Source: Alphaproteobacteria bacterium
GTDB taxonomy: Bacteria; Pseudomonadota; Alphaproteobacteria; Caulobacterales; Caulobacteraceae
Assembly: GCA_018826515.1 (NCBI GenBank)
Contig: JAHKAM010000060.1
Coordinates: 87,857-151,856, forward strand
DNA: 64,000 bases
Direction of reading: 5' to 3'
Shown here: piece after piece, positions 56,788-64,000 of the stretch
Position numbering within the stretch: position 1 is the stretch's first letter
Layout: every line of letters begins with the position of its first letter
Notes under the pieces: generated by a model
Told to the model about the DNA's origin: nothing
The model's input: the letters and a program-made list of their open reading frames with translations, nothing else
Database searches by the model: none
Made by a program: the position numbers and the translations under genes

Positions 56788-58464
56788 CTACATCCGCAAG
56801 ATGATCGTCTCGACGATGGGCCGCCGGTCCCAGATCTGCTGGCTGGCCTTCTTCAACGCCCGCGAGACGGCCTGTTCGATGACCATCTCATCCTCAAGCG
56901 CCGGGCCTTTCAGCTTCATCACCGCCTGTTCGGCGCGTTCCGCCAGGTTGTCGAGCGCATCCCCCAGCGGCGAGGCGTCGTCGCCCGGCAGGCCGATGGC
57001 GCGGACATCGATGTCGCTGACGATCTTGCCGCGCTTGTCCATGGCGAAGCTGACGATCAGCACGCCGTTGGTCGAGGCGTGACGGCGCTCGTGCAGGGCC
57101 TCGCCCTGTTCGGTGACCAGACGCCCGCCGTCGACATAGAGTCGGCCGCTCGGAACCTCGTCGATGATGGCGGCGAGGCCCGGGGCCAGCCGCACCATGT
57201 CGCCGTTCCGGGGGGTCACCGTTTCGGCGACGCCCAGGTCCCGCGCCATGTTCGCGTGCTCGGCCAGATGCCGGCGCATGCCGTGGGTCGGCACCGCGAT
57301 GCGTGGACGCGCCCAGGCGTACATCTGCTTCATCTCGTCCCGGCAGGGGTGGCCAGAGACGTGGACGTGGGGATGATCCTTCTCGGTGTAGAGGCGCACC
57401 CCACGGTCGGCGAGCTTGTCCTGCAGGGCGGCGATGGAAAGCTCGTTGCCGGGAATGACCCGCGACGAGAAGATGCAATGGTCGCCCAGCCCCAGTTTGA
57501 TGAACGGGTGGGTGCCCTGGGCCGCGCGCGACAGGGCGGCGCGGTCCTCGCCCTGGCTGCCGGTGCAGAGGTACAGGATCTCGTCCGCCGGCCAGACCCG
57601 CGCCTCTTCCTCCGTCAGGATGCGCTGGCTGTCGTTGAACAGGCCGACATGGCGGGCCGCCGCCGTGATCCGGTGCATCGATCGACCGGCGAGGGCGACG
57701 CGCCGTCCGGCCAGCTGGGCGGCCTTGATGACGCTGACCATGCGGGCGACGTTCGAGGCGAAGCAGCCGACGGCGATCCGGCCGGTCTTCAGGCTGCCGA
57801 TCAGCTCGATCAGACCCGCCTGGGCGTCCAGCTCCGAGCCCGCCTGTCCCTCGACGAAGACGTTGGTCGAGTCGCAGACCATGGCCAGCAGGCCCTCGTC
57901 GCCCAGTTTGGTGATGGCCGCGATGTCCGTCGGCTGGCCAATGACCGGGCTCGGGTCGAGTTTCCAGTCGCCCGTGTGGAAGACCGTGCCCAGCGGCGTC
58001 TTGATCGCCAGCGAGTTCGGCTCGGCGATCGAGTGGGTCATGGTGATCATCGTCACCTGGAAGGGGCCAAGGTCGATCGTGCCGCTGAGCGGCACCTCGA
58101 TAATCTTCACCTCGTTCAGAATTCCGGCCTCGCGCAGCTTCTCGCGGATCAGGAAGGCGGTGAAGGGCGTGGCGTAGATCGGCGCCTTGATGCGGTGCCA
58201 CAGCCAGCCGAGGGCGCCGATATGGTCCTCATGCGCATGGGTCAGGACGATGCCGCGGATGTTTTCGCCATCCAGAAACGCCGGATCGGGCACGATCACA
58301 TCGACGCCGGGCGTCGACAGGTCGCCGAAGGTCACGCCGACATCGACGATCAGCCACTGGCGGTTCGACTCGGGGCCGTAGCCGTAGCAGTTCAGATTCA
58401 TACCGATCTCGCCAGACCCGCCGAGCGGGACGAAGACGAGTTCGTCGTTGGAGTTCTTTTTCAT
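56788..58464 (-). CDS. rnj: Ribonuclease J
   Basis: RNase J is a metallo-beta-lactamase-type endo- and 5' exoribonuclease in RNA processing and decay. The 558-residue protein has the zinc-site [10 protein letters not shown] (76-85), a second [11 protein letters not shown] near 160, the beta-CASP domain (about 210-380) with LCTGSQGE and the [17 protein letters not shown] segment near 375, and a C-terminal dimer domain. Its ATG overlaps the coaX stop. The order nuoN-birA-coaX-rnj is common in alphaproteobacteria. Confidence 0.96.
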   Translation of the reverse strand: MKKNSNDELVFVPLGGSGEIGMNLNCYGYGPESNRQWLIVDVGVTFGDLSTPGVDVIVPDPAFLDGENIRGIVLTHAHEDHIGALGWLWHRIKAPIYATPFTAFLIREKLREAGILNEVKIIEVPLSGTIDLGPFQVTMITMTHSIAEPNSLAIKTPLGTVFHTGDWKLDPSPVIGQPTDIAAITKLGDEGLLAMVCDSTNVFVEGQAGSELDAQAGLIELIGSLKTGRIAVGCFASNVARMVSVIKAAQLAGRRVALAGRSMHRITAAARHVGLFNDSQRILTEEEARVWPADEILYLCTGSQGEDRAALSRAAQGTHPFIKLGLGDHCIFSSRVIPGNELSIAALQDKLADRGVRLYTEKDHPHVHVSGHPCRDEMKQMYAWARPRIAVPTHGMRRHLAEHANMARDLGVAETVTPRNGDMVRLAPGLAAIIDEVPSGRLYVDGGRLVTEQGEALHERRHASTNGVLIVSFAMDKRGKIVSDIDVRAIGLPGDDASPLGDALDNLAERAEQAVMKLKGPALEDEMVIEQAVSRALKKASQQIWDRRPIVETIILRM

Positions 58465-59240
58465 GTGTCCTTTAGATGGGTGTTCCGCCGCCAGATTTCG
58501 AGCAGGCCGCGGATAGTCAGGTCCGGATCGAACCGGTCGATGGATTCAGTTGCGCCTTCAAACAGGCTGGCCACGCCGCCCGTTCCGATGACCGTCATGG
58601 GTTTTCCCCACTCCGCCTTGATGCGGGCGACCATGCCTTCGATGAGCGCTACATAGCCCCAGAAGACGCCGGACTGCATGTTGGAGACCGTGTCCTTGCC
58701 AATCACCCGGTCCGGCCGCTGTATGGCGATGCGCGGCAGCATGGCCGCCGCCTCGTGAAGCGCCTGAAGGCTCAGATTGATCCCGGGCGCGATGGCTCCG
58801 CCCTCGAAGGCCCCGTCGGCGGCGATGACGTCGAATGTGGTCGCGGTCCCGCTGTCGATGACGATCAGGTCGCCGGGATAGACCAGGTGAGCCCCGATGG
58901 CGTTGACCAGCCGATCGGCCCCCGCCTCGCTCGGCTTGGCGATCCGCGCCGTCATGCCGAGCTTCACATTGTCACCGATCACCAGCGGCTCGACCGACAG
59001 ATAGCGGCGCGACAGGTTCCTCAGATTGAAAATCGACTGCGGCACCACGCTGGAAATGATGCAGCCGTTCAGTTGGCCGATCGACAGGCCGCGCATGGCC
59101 AGCAACTGGCTGAGCCAGACGGCGTATTCGTCGGCGGTGCGGCTGCTCTCGGTCGCGGTCCGCCACTGGGCGATCCAGTCGCTGCCGTCATGGACCGCGA
59201 ACAGCGTGTTGGTATTGCCCTGCTCGATCGCCAGCAGCAT
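58461..59240 (-). CDS. coaX: Type III pantothenate kinase
   Basis: CoaX phosphorylates pantothenate in coenzyme A synthesis; type III enzymes are not inhibited by CoA. The 259-residue ASKHA-fold protein has [15 protein letters not shown] (phosphate-1 loop), [33 protein letters not shown] near 105-140 and [23 protein letters not shown]. Its start shares TGATG with the birA stop, and its own stop overlaps rnj (ATGA). Confidence 0.96.
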   Translation of the reverse strand: MLLAIEQGNTNTLFAVHDGSDWIAQWRTATESSRTADEYAVWLSQLLAMRGLSIGQLNGCIISSVVPQSIFNLRNLSRRYLSVEPLVIGDNVKLGMTARIAKPSEAGADRLVNAIGAHLVYPGDLIVIDSGTATTFDVIAADGAFEGGAIAPGINLSLQALHEAAAMLPRIAIQRPDRVIGKDTVSNMQSGVFWGYVALIEGMVARIKAEWGKPMTVIGTGGVASLFEGATESIDRFDPDLTIRGLLEIWRRNTHLKDT

Positions 59241-59989
59241 CACGCGGCCTCCCCGAAGAAGACGTCGCCGGCGGAGATCAGCCGCAGGCTCCCGTCCGCC
59301 AGTCTCAATTTCAGCGCGCCGTCGGCCGCTACGCCCTCCGCGCGGCCCTTGACGGTCTCGCGGCCGAGCCGCGCGACGGCGGGGCCGTCCAGCCCCGGCG
59401 TCCGCGCCCGCCAGGCGTCGAGGATCGGCTCGAACCCCAACGTCTCCCAACGCGTCATCCAGACGTCGAAGGCCTCGGCCAGCTTCGCCGCCGCCGCCTC
59501 CACCGTCGGCGCCGCCGCCACATCGCCGCGCAGGTGATGCGCCAGCGCCGTCGCGGGCCGCTCGGTCCCTTGCGGCGCGTGGATCAGGTTGACGCCGATA
59601 CCGACGGCCAGCCACAGGCCGCCGCTCACATGCGCCCCGGACTCGACCAGCACCCCGGCGGCCTTCTCGCCCGCCAGAATCACGTCATTCGGCCACTTGA
59701 TCGTCACCAGCGACGGCGGCGCCCAGTGGTCCAGCAGGTCGGCCACGGCCAGGGCGGCGATGAAGGTCACCTGCGCCGCCTCGGCCGGCGGCCTGCGGGT
59801 GGTGGTCAGCAGGGTCGCGAACAGGTTTCCGACGTCGCTGTCCCACACTCGCCCACGCCGTCCCCGGCCCTCGGTCTGGCGTCGCGCGACGATCCACAAC
59901 GGGCCGGCTTCGCCCGCGTCCGCGCGCCGGCGGGCGTCCGCATTGGTCGAGTCGGTCTGGTCGAGCAGCAGGATGGGCGCGGCGGGCAT
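59240..59989 (-). CDS. birA: Biotin--[acetyl-CoA-carboxylase] ligase
   Basis: BirA attaches biotin to the carrier domain of acetyl-CoA carboxylase. The 249-residue protein has the biotinyl-AMP loop GRGRRGR (41-47), [21 protein letters not shown] near 98-118 with the catalytic Lys, and a small C-terminal SH3-like domain. There is no N-terminal helix-turn-helix, so it is a monofunctional ligase, not a biotin-operon repressor. It starts 6 nt after nuoN ends. Confidence 0.95.
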   Translation of the reverse strand: MPAAPILLLDQTDSTNADARRRADAGEAGPLWIVARRQTEGRGRRGRVWDSDVGNLFATLLTTTRRPPAEAAQVTFIAALAVADLLDHWAPPSLVTIKWPNDVILAGEKAAGVLVESGAHVSGGLWLAVGIGVNLIHAPQGTERPATALAHHLRGDVAAAPTVEAAAAKLAEAFDVWMTRWETLGFEPILDAWRARTPGLDGPAVARLGRETVKGRAEGVAADGALKLRLADGSLRLISAGDVFFGEAA

Positions 59990-59995
59990 CCGCCC

Positions 59996-61444
59996 CTACC
60001 CGGCTCCGAAACCGGTCGCGGCGATGCCGGCGAAATGGTCGATCCAGCCGATCGCGACGATCACCAGCGGGAAGCTGAACGCCGCCGAGGCCCAGGCGAT
60101 GGTCTTCGCCTCGACCGGCGAGGCATCCGTCGGCCCTACGCCCTCCGGCGTCGGATCGAACCACATCAGTTTGATGATCCGCAGATAGTAGAACCCGGCC
60201 ACCACCGACGCCACCAGACCCGCCGCGCCGACCATCCAGTAGCCCGCGTCGGCGGCCGCGCCGAAGACGTAGAATTTGGCCCAGAAGCCCGCAAGCGGCG
60301 GCATACCCAGCACCGACAGCGACAGCATGGTCAGCGCAATGGCCGTCACCGGCTTGTCCTTCCGCAGCCCCGCCAGGTCGGCGATCTTGCGGATCGGCTT
60401 TCCGCCGCGCGACAGCGACAGCAGGATGGCGAAGAAGCCGAACTGGTCGATGACGTACAGGGTCATGAATATCAGCATGGCCTTCACGCCCAGGGTCGTG
60501 CCGGCAGCGATGCCCAGCAGGGCGTAGCCGATGTTGGCGATCGACGAATAGGCCAGCAGTCGCTGCAGGTCCTTCTGCACCAGACCGCCGAAGGCCCCGA
60601 CGGCGAACGAGATCAGCGAGATCAGGATCAGCACCTGCGCCCACTGGTCATGCGAACCGGCGAAGGCGCCTTCCAGCGTGCGGGCGATCAGCACCATGGC
60701 CGCGACCTTGGGCGCCGTGGCGAACAGGGCCACGACCGGGGTCGGCGCGCCCTCATAGACGTCCGGCGTCCACATGTGGAACGGCGCGGCCGAGACCTTG
60801 AACGCCAGTCCGCAGATCAGGAACACCAGGCCGAAGATCAGGCCGGTGGACTCATTGGCGGCGGCATAGGCGGCGATCTCGTCGAACCGCATCGAGCCCG
60901 TGAAGCCGTAGATCAGGCTGGCGCCGTACAGCAGCAGGCCCGAGGACAGGGCGCCCAGCACGAAATACTTCAGTCCCGCCTCGGACGCCTTCAGGTCGTC
61001 GCGGTGGTAGGCGGCCAGCACATAGAGGGCCAGAGAATGCAGCTCGATGCCGACGTAGAGCGAGATCAGATCGCCCGACGACGCCATCATCCCCATGCCG
61101 GCCGAGGCCAGAACGATCAGCACCGGATACTCGAACCGGGCGATCCTGGCCCGGCGCATCCAGCCGTCGCCCAGAACAATGGCCACCGCGCTGGACAGGA
61201 AGATCAGCGCCTTGCCGTAAACGGCCAGCGGATCGGCCACATATGCGCCGTTGAAGGCCGTCCCCAGCGGACCGGTCACGGTCACGGCCGTCGCGGCGAC
61301 CAGCAGGGCCGCCGACAGGATCGAGATCAGACGCGCGCTCCGGTCGCCCATGAAGGCGCCGAGCATCAGCAGCACCAGACCGCCGACCGCGAGCGTGCTC
61401 TCGGGGGCGGACAGGCGCAGGGCGATTTCAAGATCAGGCATCAT
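59996..61444 (-). CDS. nuoN: NADH-quinone oxidoreductase subunit N
   Basis: NuoN is one of the three antiporter-like proton-pumping membrane subunits of complex I. The 482-residue protein has about 14 hydrophobic helices, the key lysine-containing stretch RDDLKASEAGLKYFVLGALSSGLLLYGASLIYG, the pump-helix FKVSAAPFHMWTPDVYEGAPTPV and LQRLLAYSSIANIGY. It follows nuoM by 4 nt and ends the nuo run; birA follows at once. Confidence 0.97.
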   Translation of the reverse strand: MMPDLEIALRLSAPESTLAVGGLVLLMLGAFMGDRSARLISILSAALLVAATAVTVTGPLGTAFNGAYVADPLAVYGKALIFLSSAVAIVLGDGWMRRARIARFEYPVLIVLASAGMGMMASSGDLISLYVGIELHSLALYVLAAYHRDDLKASEAGLKYFVLGALSSGLLLYGASLIYGFTGSMRFDEIAAYAAANESTGLIFGLVFLICGLAFKVSAAPFHMWTPDVYEGAPTPVVALFATAPKVAAMVLIARTLEGAFAGSHDQWAQVLILISLISFAVGAFGGLVQKDLQRLLAYSSIANIGYALLGIAAGTTLGVKAMLIFMTLYVIDQFGFFAILLSLSRGGKPIRKIADLAGLRKDKPVTAIALTMLSLSVLGMPPLAGFWAKFYVFGAAADAGYWMVGAAGLVASVVAGFYYLRIIKLMWFDPTPEGVGPTDASPVEAKTIAWASAAFSFPLVIVAIGWIDHFAGIAATGFGAG

Positions 61445-61448
61445 GGTC

Positions 61449-62951
61449 TCACCCGCCGATCGCGGCGCGATAGGTGGTCGTCAGGGCCTCGACCGAGGCG
61501 GCGGTGTAGTCCAGCACCAGACCGGGCTGGAAGCCCAGCCAAAGGGTGCCGATGATCAGCGGCGCGAAGATCAGCAACTCGCGCTTGTCGACGTCGGTGA
61601 TCGCCTTCATCGCCGGGTTGGTGATCTCGCCGAACATGACGTTGCGATACAGCGTCAGCGCATAGACCGCCGAGAAGATCACGCCCGAGGCGGCGAACAG
61701 AGCCGTCCAGGTCGAGACCTCATAGATCCCGACCATGGTCAGGATTTCACCGATAAAGCCCGAGGTGCCCGGCAGGCCGACATTGGCCATGGTGAACAGC
61801 ATGAAGATGGCCGCGAACCACGGCATCCGCGCCGTCAGGCCGCCGTACAGGGCGATCTCGCGGGTGTGCATCCGGTCATAGACCACGCCGACGCAGAGGA
61901 AGAGCGCGCCCGAGATCAGGCCGTGGCTCAGCATCTGGAACACCGCGCCCTGCACACCCTGGTCGTTGCCGGCGAAGATGCCCATGGTCACGAAACCCAT
62001 GTGGGCGACGGACGAATAGGCGATCAGCTTCTTCATGTCGGTCTGCCGGAAGGCGACCAGCGAGGTGTAGACGATGGCGATGGCCGACAGGGCGAAGACC
62101 AGCGGCGCGAAGGTCTGCGACGCCTGCGGGAACATGGGCAGGTTGAACAGCAGGAAGCCGTAGCCGCCCAGCTTCAGCAGGATGCCGGCGAGGATGACCG
62201 ACCCCGCCGTCGGCGCCTGGACGTGGGCGTCGGGCAGCCAGGTGTGCACCGGCCACATCGGCATCTTCACCGCGAACGAGGCGAAGAAGGCCAGCCAGAG
62301 CAGCGGCTGCACCGTGGGGCTGAAGGCGTATTCCTTGAGCGCCGGGATGCTGGTGGTGCCGGTCTCGGCCGCCATCCACAGCATGGCCAGCAGCATCAGA
62401 ACCGACCCCAGCAGGGTGTAGAGGAAGAATTTGTACGAGGCGTAGATCCGGTTCGCCCCGCCCCACACGCCGATGATGATGAACATCGGCACCAGGGTGC
62501 CTTCGAAGAAGATGTAGAACAGGAACAGGTCCAGCGAGGTGAAGACCCCGATGACCAGGGTCTCCAGCACCAGGAAGGCGATCATGTAGTCGACCACCCG
62601 GTCCTTGATCGTCGCCCAGCTGGCGAGGATGCAGATCGGCAGCAGGAAGGCGGTCAGCAGCACGAACAGGATGGAAATCCCGTCCACGCCCATGTGGTAC
62701 TCGGCCCCGGCGAACCAGGCGTAGCGCTCGACGAACTGATAGGCGGCGCTGGACGGATCGAAGGTCGCCACCAGCACGGCCGAAACGGCCAGGGTGACCC
62801 CGGTGGCGCCCAGGGCGATCCAGCGCGCCGCGCCGTCCGCGCCGGCCTTGTTGAACAGGCGCGCCAGCAGGATCAGGCCCGCGCCGACCAGCGGCAGGAA
62901 GGTGACGACGCTGAGGATGTAGGGGATCTGGGGCAAGATCAGGCTCCCCAC
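61449..62951 (-). CDS. nuoM: NADH-quinone oxidoreductase subunit M
   Basis: NuoM is a proton-pumping antiporter-like subunit of complex I. The 500-residue protein has the family's ~14 helices with [63 protein letters not shown] and [18 protein letters not shown]. The start is unsure: the GTG at 62951 gives 13 bp of overlap with nuoL but has no ribosome-binding site, while a TTG at 62936 follows GGGGAG at good spacing and starts after the nuoL stop. Confidence 0.96.
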   Translation of the reverse strand: MGSLILPQIPYILSVVTFLPLVGAGLILLARLFNKAGADGAARWIALGATGVTLAVSAVLVATFDPSSAAYQFVERYAWFAGAEYHMGVDGISILFVLLTAFLLPICILASWATIKDRVVDYMIAFLVLETLVIGVFTSLDLFLFYIFFEGTLVPMFIIIGVWGGANRIYASYKFFLYTLLGSVLMLLAMLWMAAETGTTSIPALKEYAFSPTVQPLLWLAFFASFAVKMPMWPVHTWLPDAHVQAPTAGSVILAGILLKLGGYGFLLFNLPMFPQASQTFAPLVFALSAIAIVYTSLVAFRQTDMKKLIAYSSVAHMGFVTMGIFAGNDQGVQGAVFQMLSHGLISGALFLCVGVVYDRMHTREIALYGGLTARMPWFAAIFMLFTMANVGLPGTSGFIGEILTMVGIYEVSTWTALFAASGVIFSAVYALTLYRNVMFGEITNPAMKAITDVDKRELLIFAPLIIGTLWLGFQPGLVLDYTAASVEALTTTYRAAIGG

Positions 62952-64000
62952 GCATAGATGGCGAAGGCGAGGAAGCCGGCCAGGCCGAGCAACATCACGA
63001 AGGCGTAGAAATAGACATAGCCGGACTGGAAGCGGCCCAGGCCGCCGGCGAATTTGCGCGACAGCCAGGCCATGCCGTTGGGCCCGCCGCCGTCGATGAT
63101 CTTCACGTCCCCGACCTTCCAGAACAGGTCGCCGACGGCCTTGGCGCCCCGCACGAACACCACGTCATAGATCTCGTCGAAATACCATTTGTTGTAGAGG
63201 AAGCCGTGCACCATGCCGCCACGGTCGGCCATGCGGCGCGCCATGCCTTCCTTCAGCACATACAGCCAGAAGGCGGCGAAGGTCCCGATCAGCGTCAGGA
63301 TCAGCGGCGACCACTTCACCCAGACCGGGACATAGTGGCTATCGTGCAGGACGTGGTTGGACTCGGCCACGAAGATCGCGCCACGCCAGAAGTCGTGCTC
63401 GTGATCGCCGATGAACCAGGGGGCGAAGACGAAGCCGGCGGCGATCGCCCCGACGGCCAGCAGCAGCAGGGGAACCAGCATCACCAGCGGGCTCTCGTGC
63501 GGCTTCAGCGGGCCGTGGTGGGCGTGGTCGTCATGGGCGTGATCCTCGTCCGCCAGCGGCTCGGAATGCGTTTCCAGCTGGGCGTGCGAGGCATGGTCGT
63601 CATGCACATGCTCGTCATGATGGGCGTCCTTCCAAACCGGCTTGTTGTGGAAGGTCATGAACACCAGCCGCCAGGAATAGTAGGCGGTCAGGCCGGCGGC
63701 GAGGATGCCGACGAAGAAGGCGAACAGGCCCATGGCCGAATGGCCGTTGGTGAACGAGGCGAAGGCGCTCTCGATGATCGAGTCCTTGGAATAGAAGCCC
63801 GCCAGACCGCCGACCCCGGGAATGCCCAGGCCGGTGATAGCGATGGTGCCGATAGTCATCACCGCATAGGTGACCGGCAGCAGCTTCCACAGCCCGCCCA
63901 TTTTCCGCATGTCCTGCTCGTGATGCATGCCGTGGATCACCGAGCCGGCGCCCAGGAACAGCAGGGCCTTGAAGAAGGCGTGGGTGAACAGGTGGAACAT
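62939..64000 (-). CDS. nuoL: NADH-quinone oxidoreductase subunit L (5' end off the window)
   Basis: NuoL is the distal proton-pumping subunit of complex I and carries the long lateral helix. Only the C-terminal 353 codons are inside the window; the reading frame is open to base 64000, so the first visible Met is internal. Visible marks are [55 protein letters not shown], and [13 protein letters not shown] His/Asp/Glu-rich loop (about [17 protein letters not shown], with further HDDHAHH) follows, typical of alphaproteobacterial NuoL. nuoM overlaps or abuts its stop. Confidence 0.96.
   Translation of the reverse strand: MFHLFTHAFFKALLFLGAGSVIHGMHHEQDMRKMGGLWKLLPVTYAVMTIGTIAITGLGIPGVGGLAGFYSKDSIIESAFASFTNGHSAMGLFAFFVGILAAGLTAYYSWRLVFMTFHNKPVWKDAHHDEHVHDDHASHAQLETHSEPLADEDHAHDDHAHHGPLKPHESPLVMLVPLLLLAVGAIAAGFVFAPWFIGDHEHDFWRGAIFVAESNHVLHDSHYVPVWVKWSPLILTLIGTFAAFWLYVLKEGMARRMADRGGMVHGFLYNKWYFDEIYDVVFVRGAKAVGDLFWKVGDVKIIDGGGPNGMAWLSRKFAGGLGRFQSGYVYFYAFVMLLGLAGFLAFAIYAWGA

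Noticed and set aside
61251..62957. 568-codon open frame antisense to nuoM
   Set aside because: Shadow of nuoM; the product would be an improbable His/Gln/Arg/Asp-rich protein.
62939..64000. nuoL as a complete gene starting at the last visible Met
   Set aside because: The Met at the right edge is inside the conserved antiporter core, and the protein would lack its first half. The gene is cut by the window.

Overview
The window is high-GC chromosomal DNA from an alphaproteobacterium. The gene order (recG/sdhE-mfd; pyrH-frr-uppS-cdsA-dxr-rseP-bamA-skp-lpxD-fabZ-lpxA-lpxI-lpxB; trpEGDC-lexA-comEC-gltX-gltA; nuoLMN-birA-coaX-rnj), an NDUFS4-like complex I subunit, a double cold-shock protein and GTTC-N7-GTTC LexA boxes point to the Caulobacterales. 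Brevundimonas or a near relative is my best guess; that genus call is inference. Nearly all of the window is core genome. I see no prophage, insertion sequence, CRISPR array, secretion system or defence island.

Layout. 0-1.8 kb: an ECF-type sigma factor cut by the left edge, a small membrane protein upstream of it, and two small genes. 1.8-7.8 kb: mfd and sdhE facing away from recG (DNA repair plus SDH flavinylation). 7.8-12.2 kb: a minus-strand kdsA-hldE-hldD operon for the LPS inner core, ending in a coupled DUF3089 hydrolase. 12.3-19.7 kb: photolyase, cyclopropane fatty acid synthase, sulfurtransferase, a dicarboxylate/amino-acid symporter, an orphan amino-acid-binding lipoprotein and a cystathionine beta-lyase-like enzyme. 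19.7-22.2 kb: tRNA-Arg(TCT), tRNA-Pro(TGG) and tRNA-Glu(TTC) among small genes. 22.3-30.9 kb: recJ, glpX, a lipoprotein, PHA synthase, msrB, argC, rpsI and rplM. 30.9-32.1 kb: the only long gene-free stretch. 32.1-38.2 kb: ppiD-like gene and trpE, then trpG-trpD-trpC. 38.2-44 kb: lexA with two LexA boxes, comEC, gltX, gltA. 44-56.8 kb: one long minus-strand envelope operon for lipid A, outer-membrane assembly, phospholipid and isoprenoid synthesis. 56.8-64 kb: rnj-coaX-birA and the end of the nuo operon, with nuoL cut by the right edge.

How the genes work together. Most of the window builds the cell envelope: Kdo and heptose supply (kdsA, hldE, hldD), lipid A synthesis (lpxA, lpxD, lpxI, lpxB, with fabZ), outer-membrane protein insertion (bamA, skp-like, rseP), and lipid carrier and phospholipid precursors (uppS, dxr, cdsA). 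The rest is tryptophan synthesis, translation, respiration and DNA repair. Genes are packed tightly, with many 4-bp start/stop overlaps and several convergent pairs sharing a CTAG stop.

The least ordinary material is non-coding. A family of mosaic palindromic repeats occurs at about 22.2, 29.7, 31.1-31.3 and 31.8-32.0 kb. The last two copies flank a roughly 560-nt island full of strong hairpins that matches no gene I can recognise. A perfect 8-bp-stem palindrome also lies in frame inside argC.
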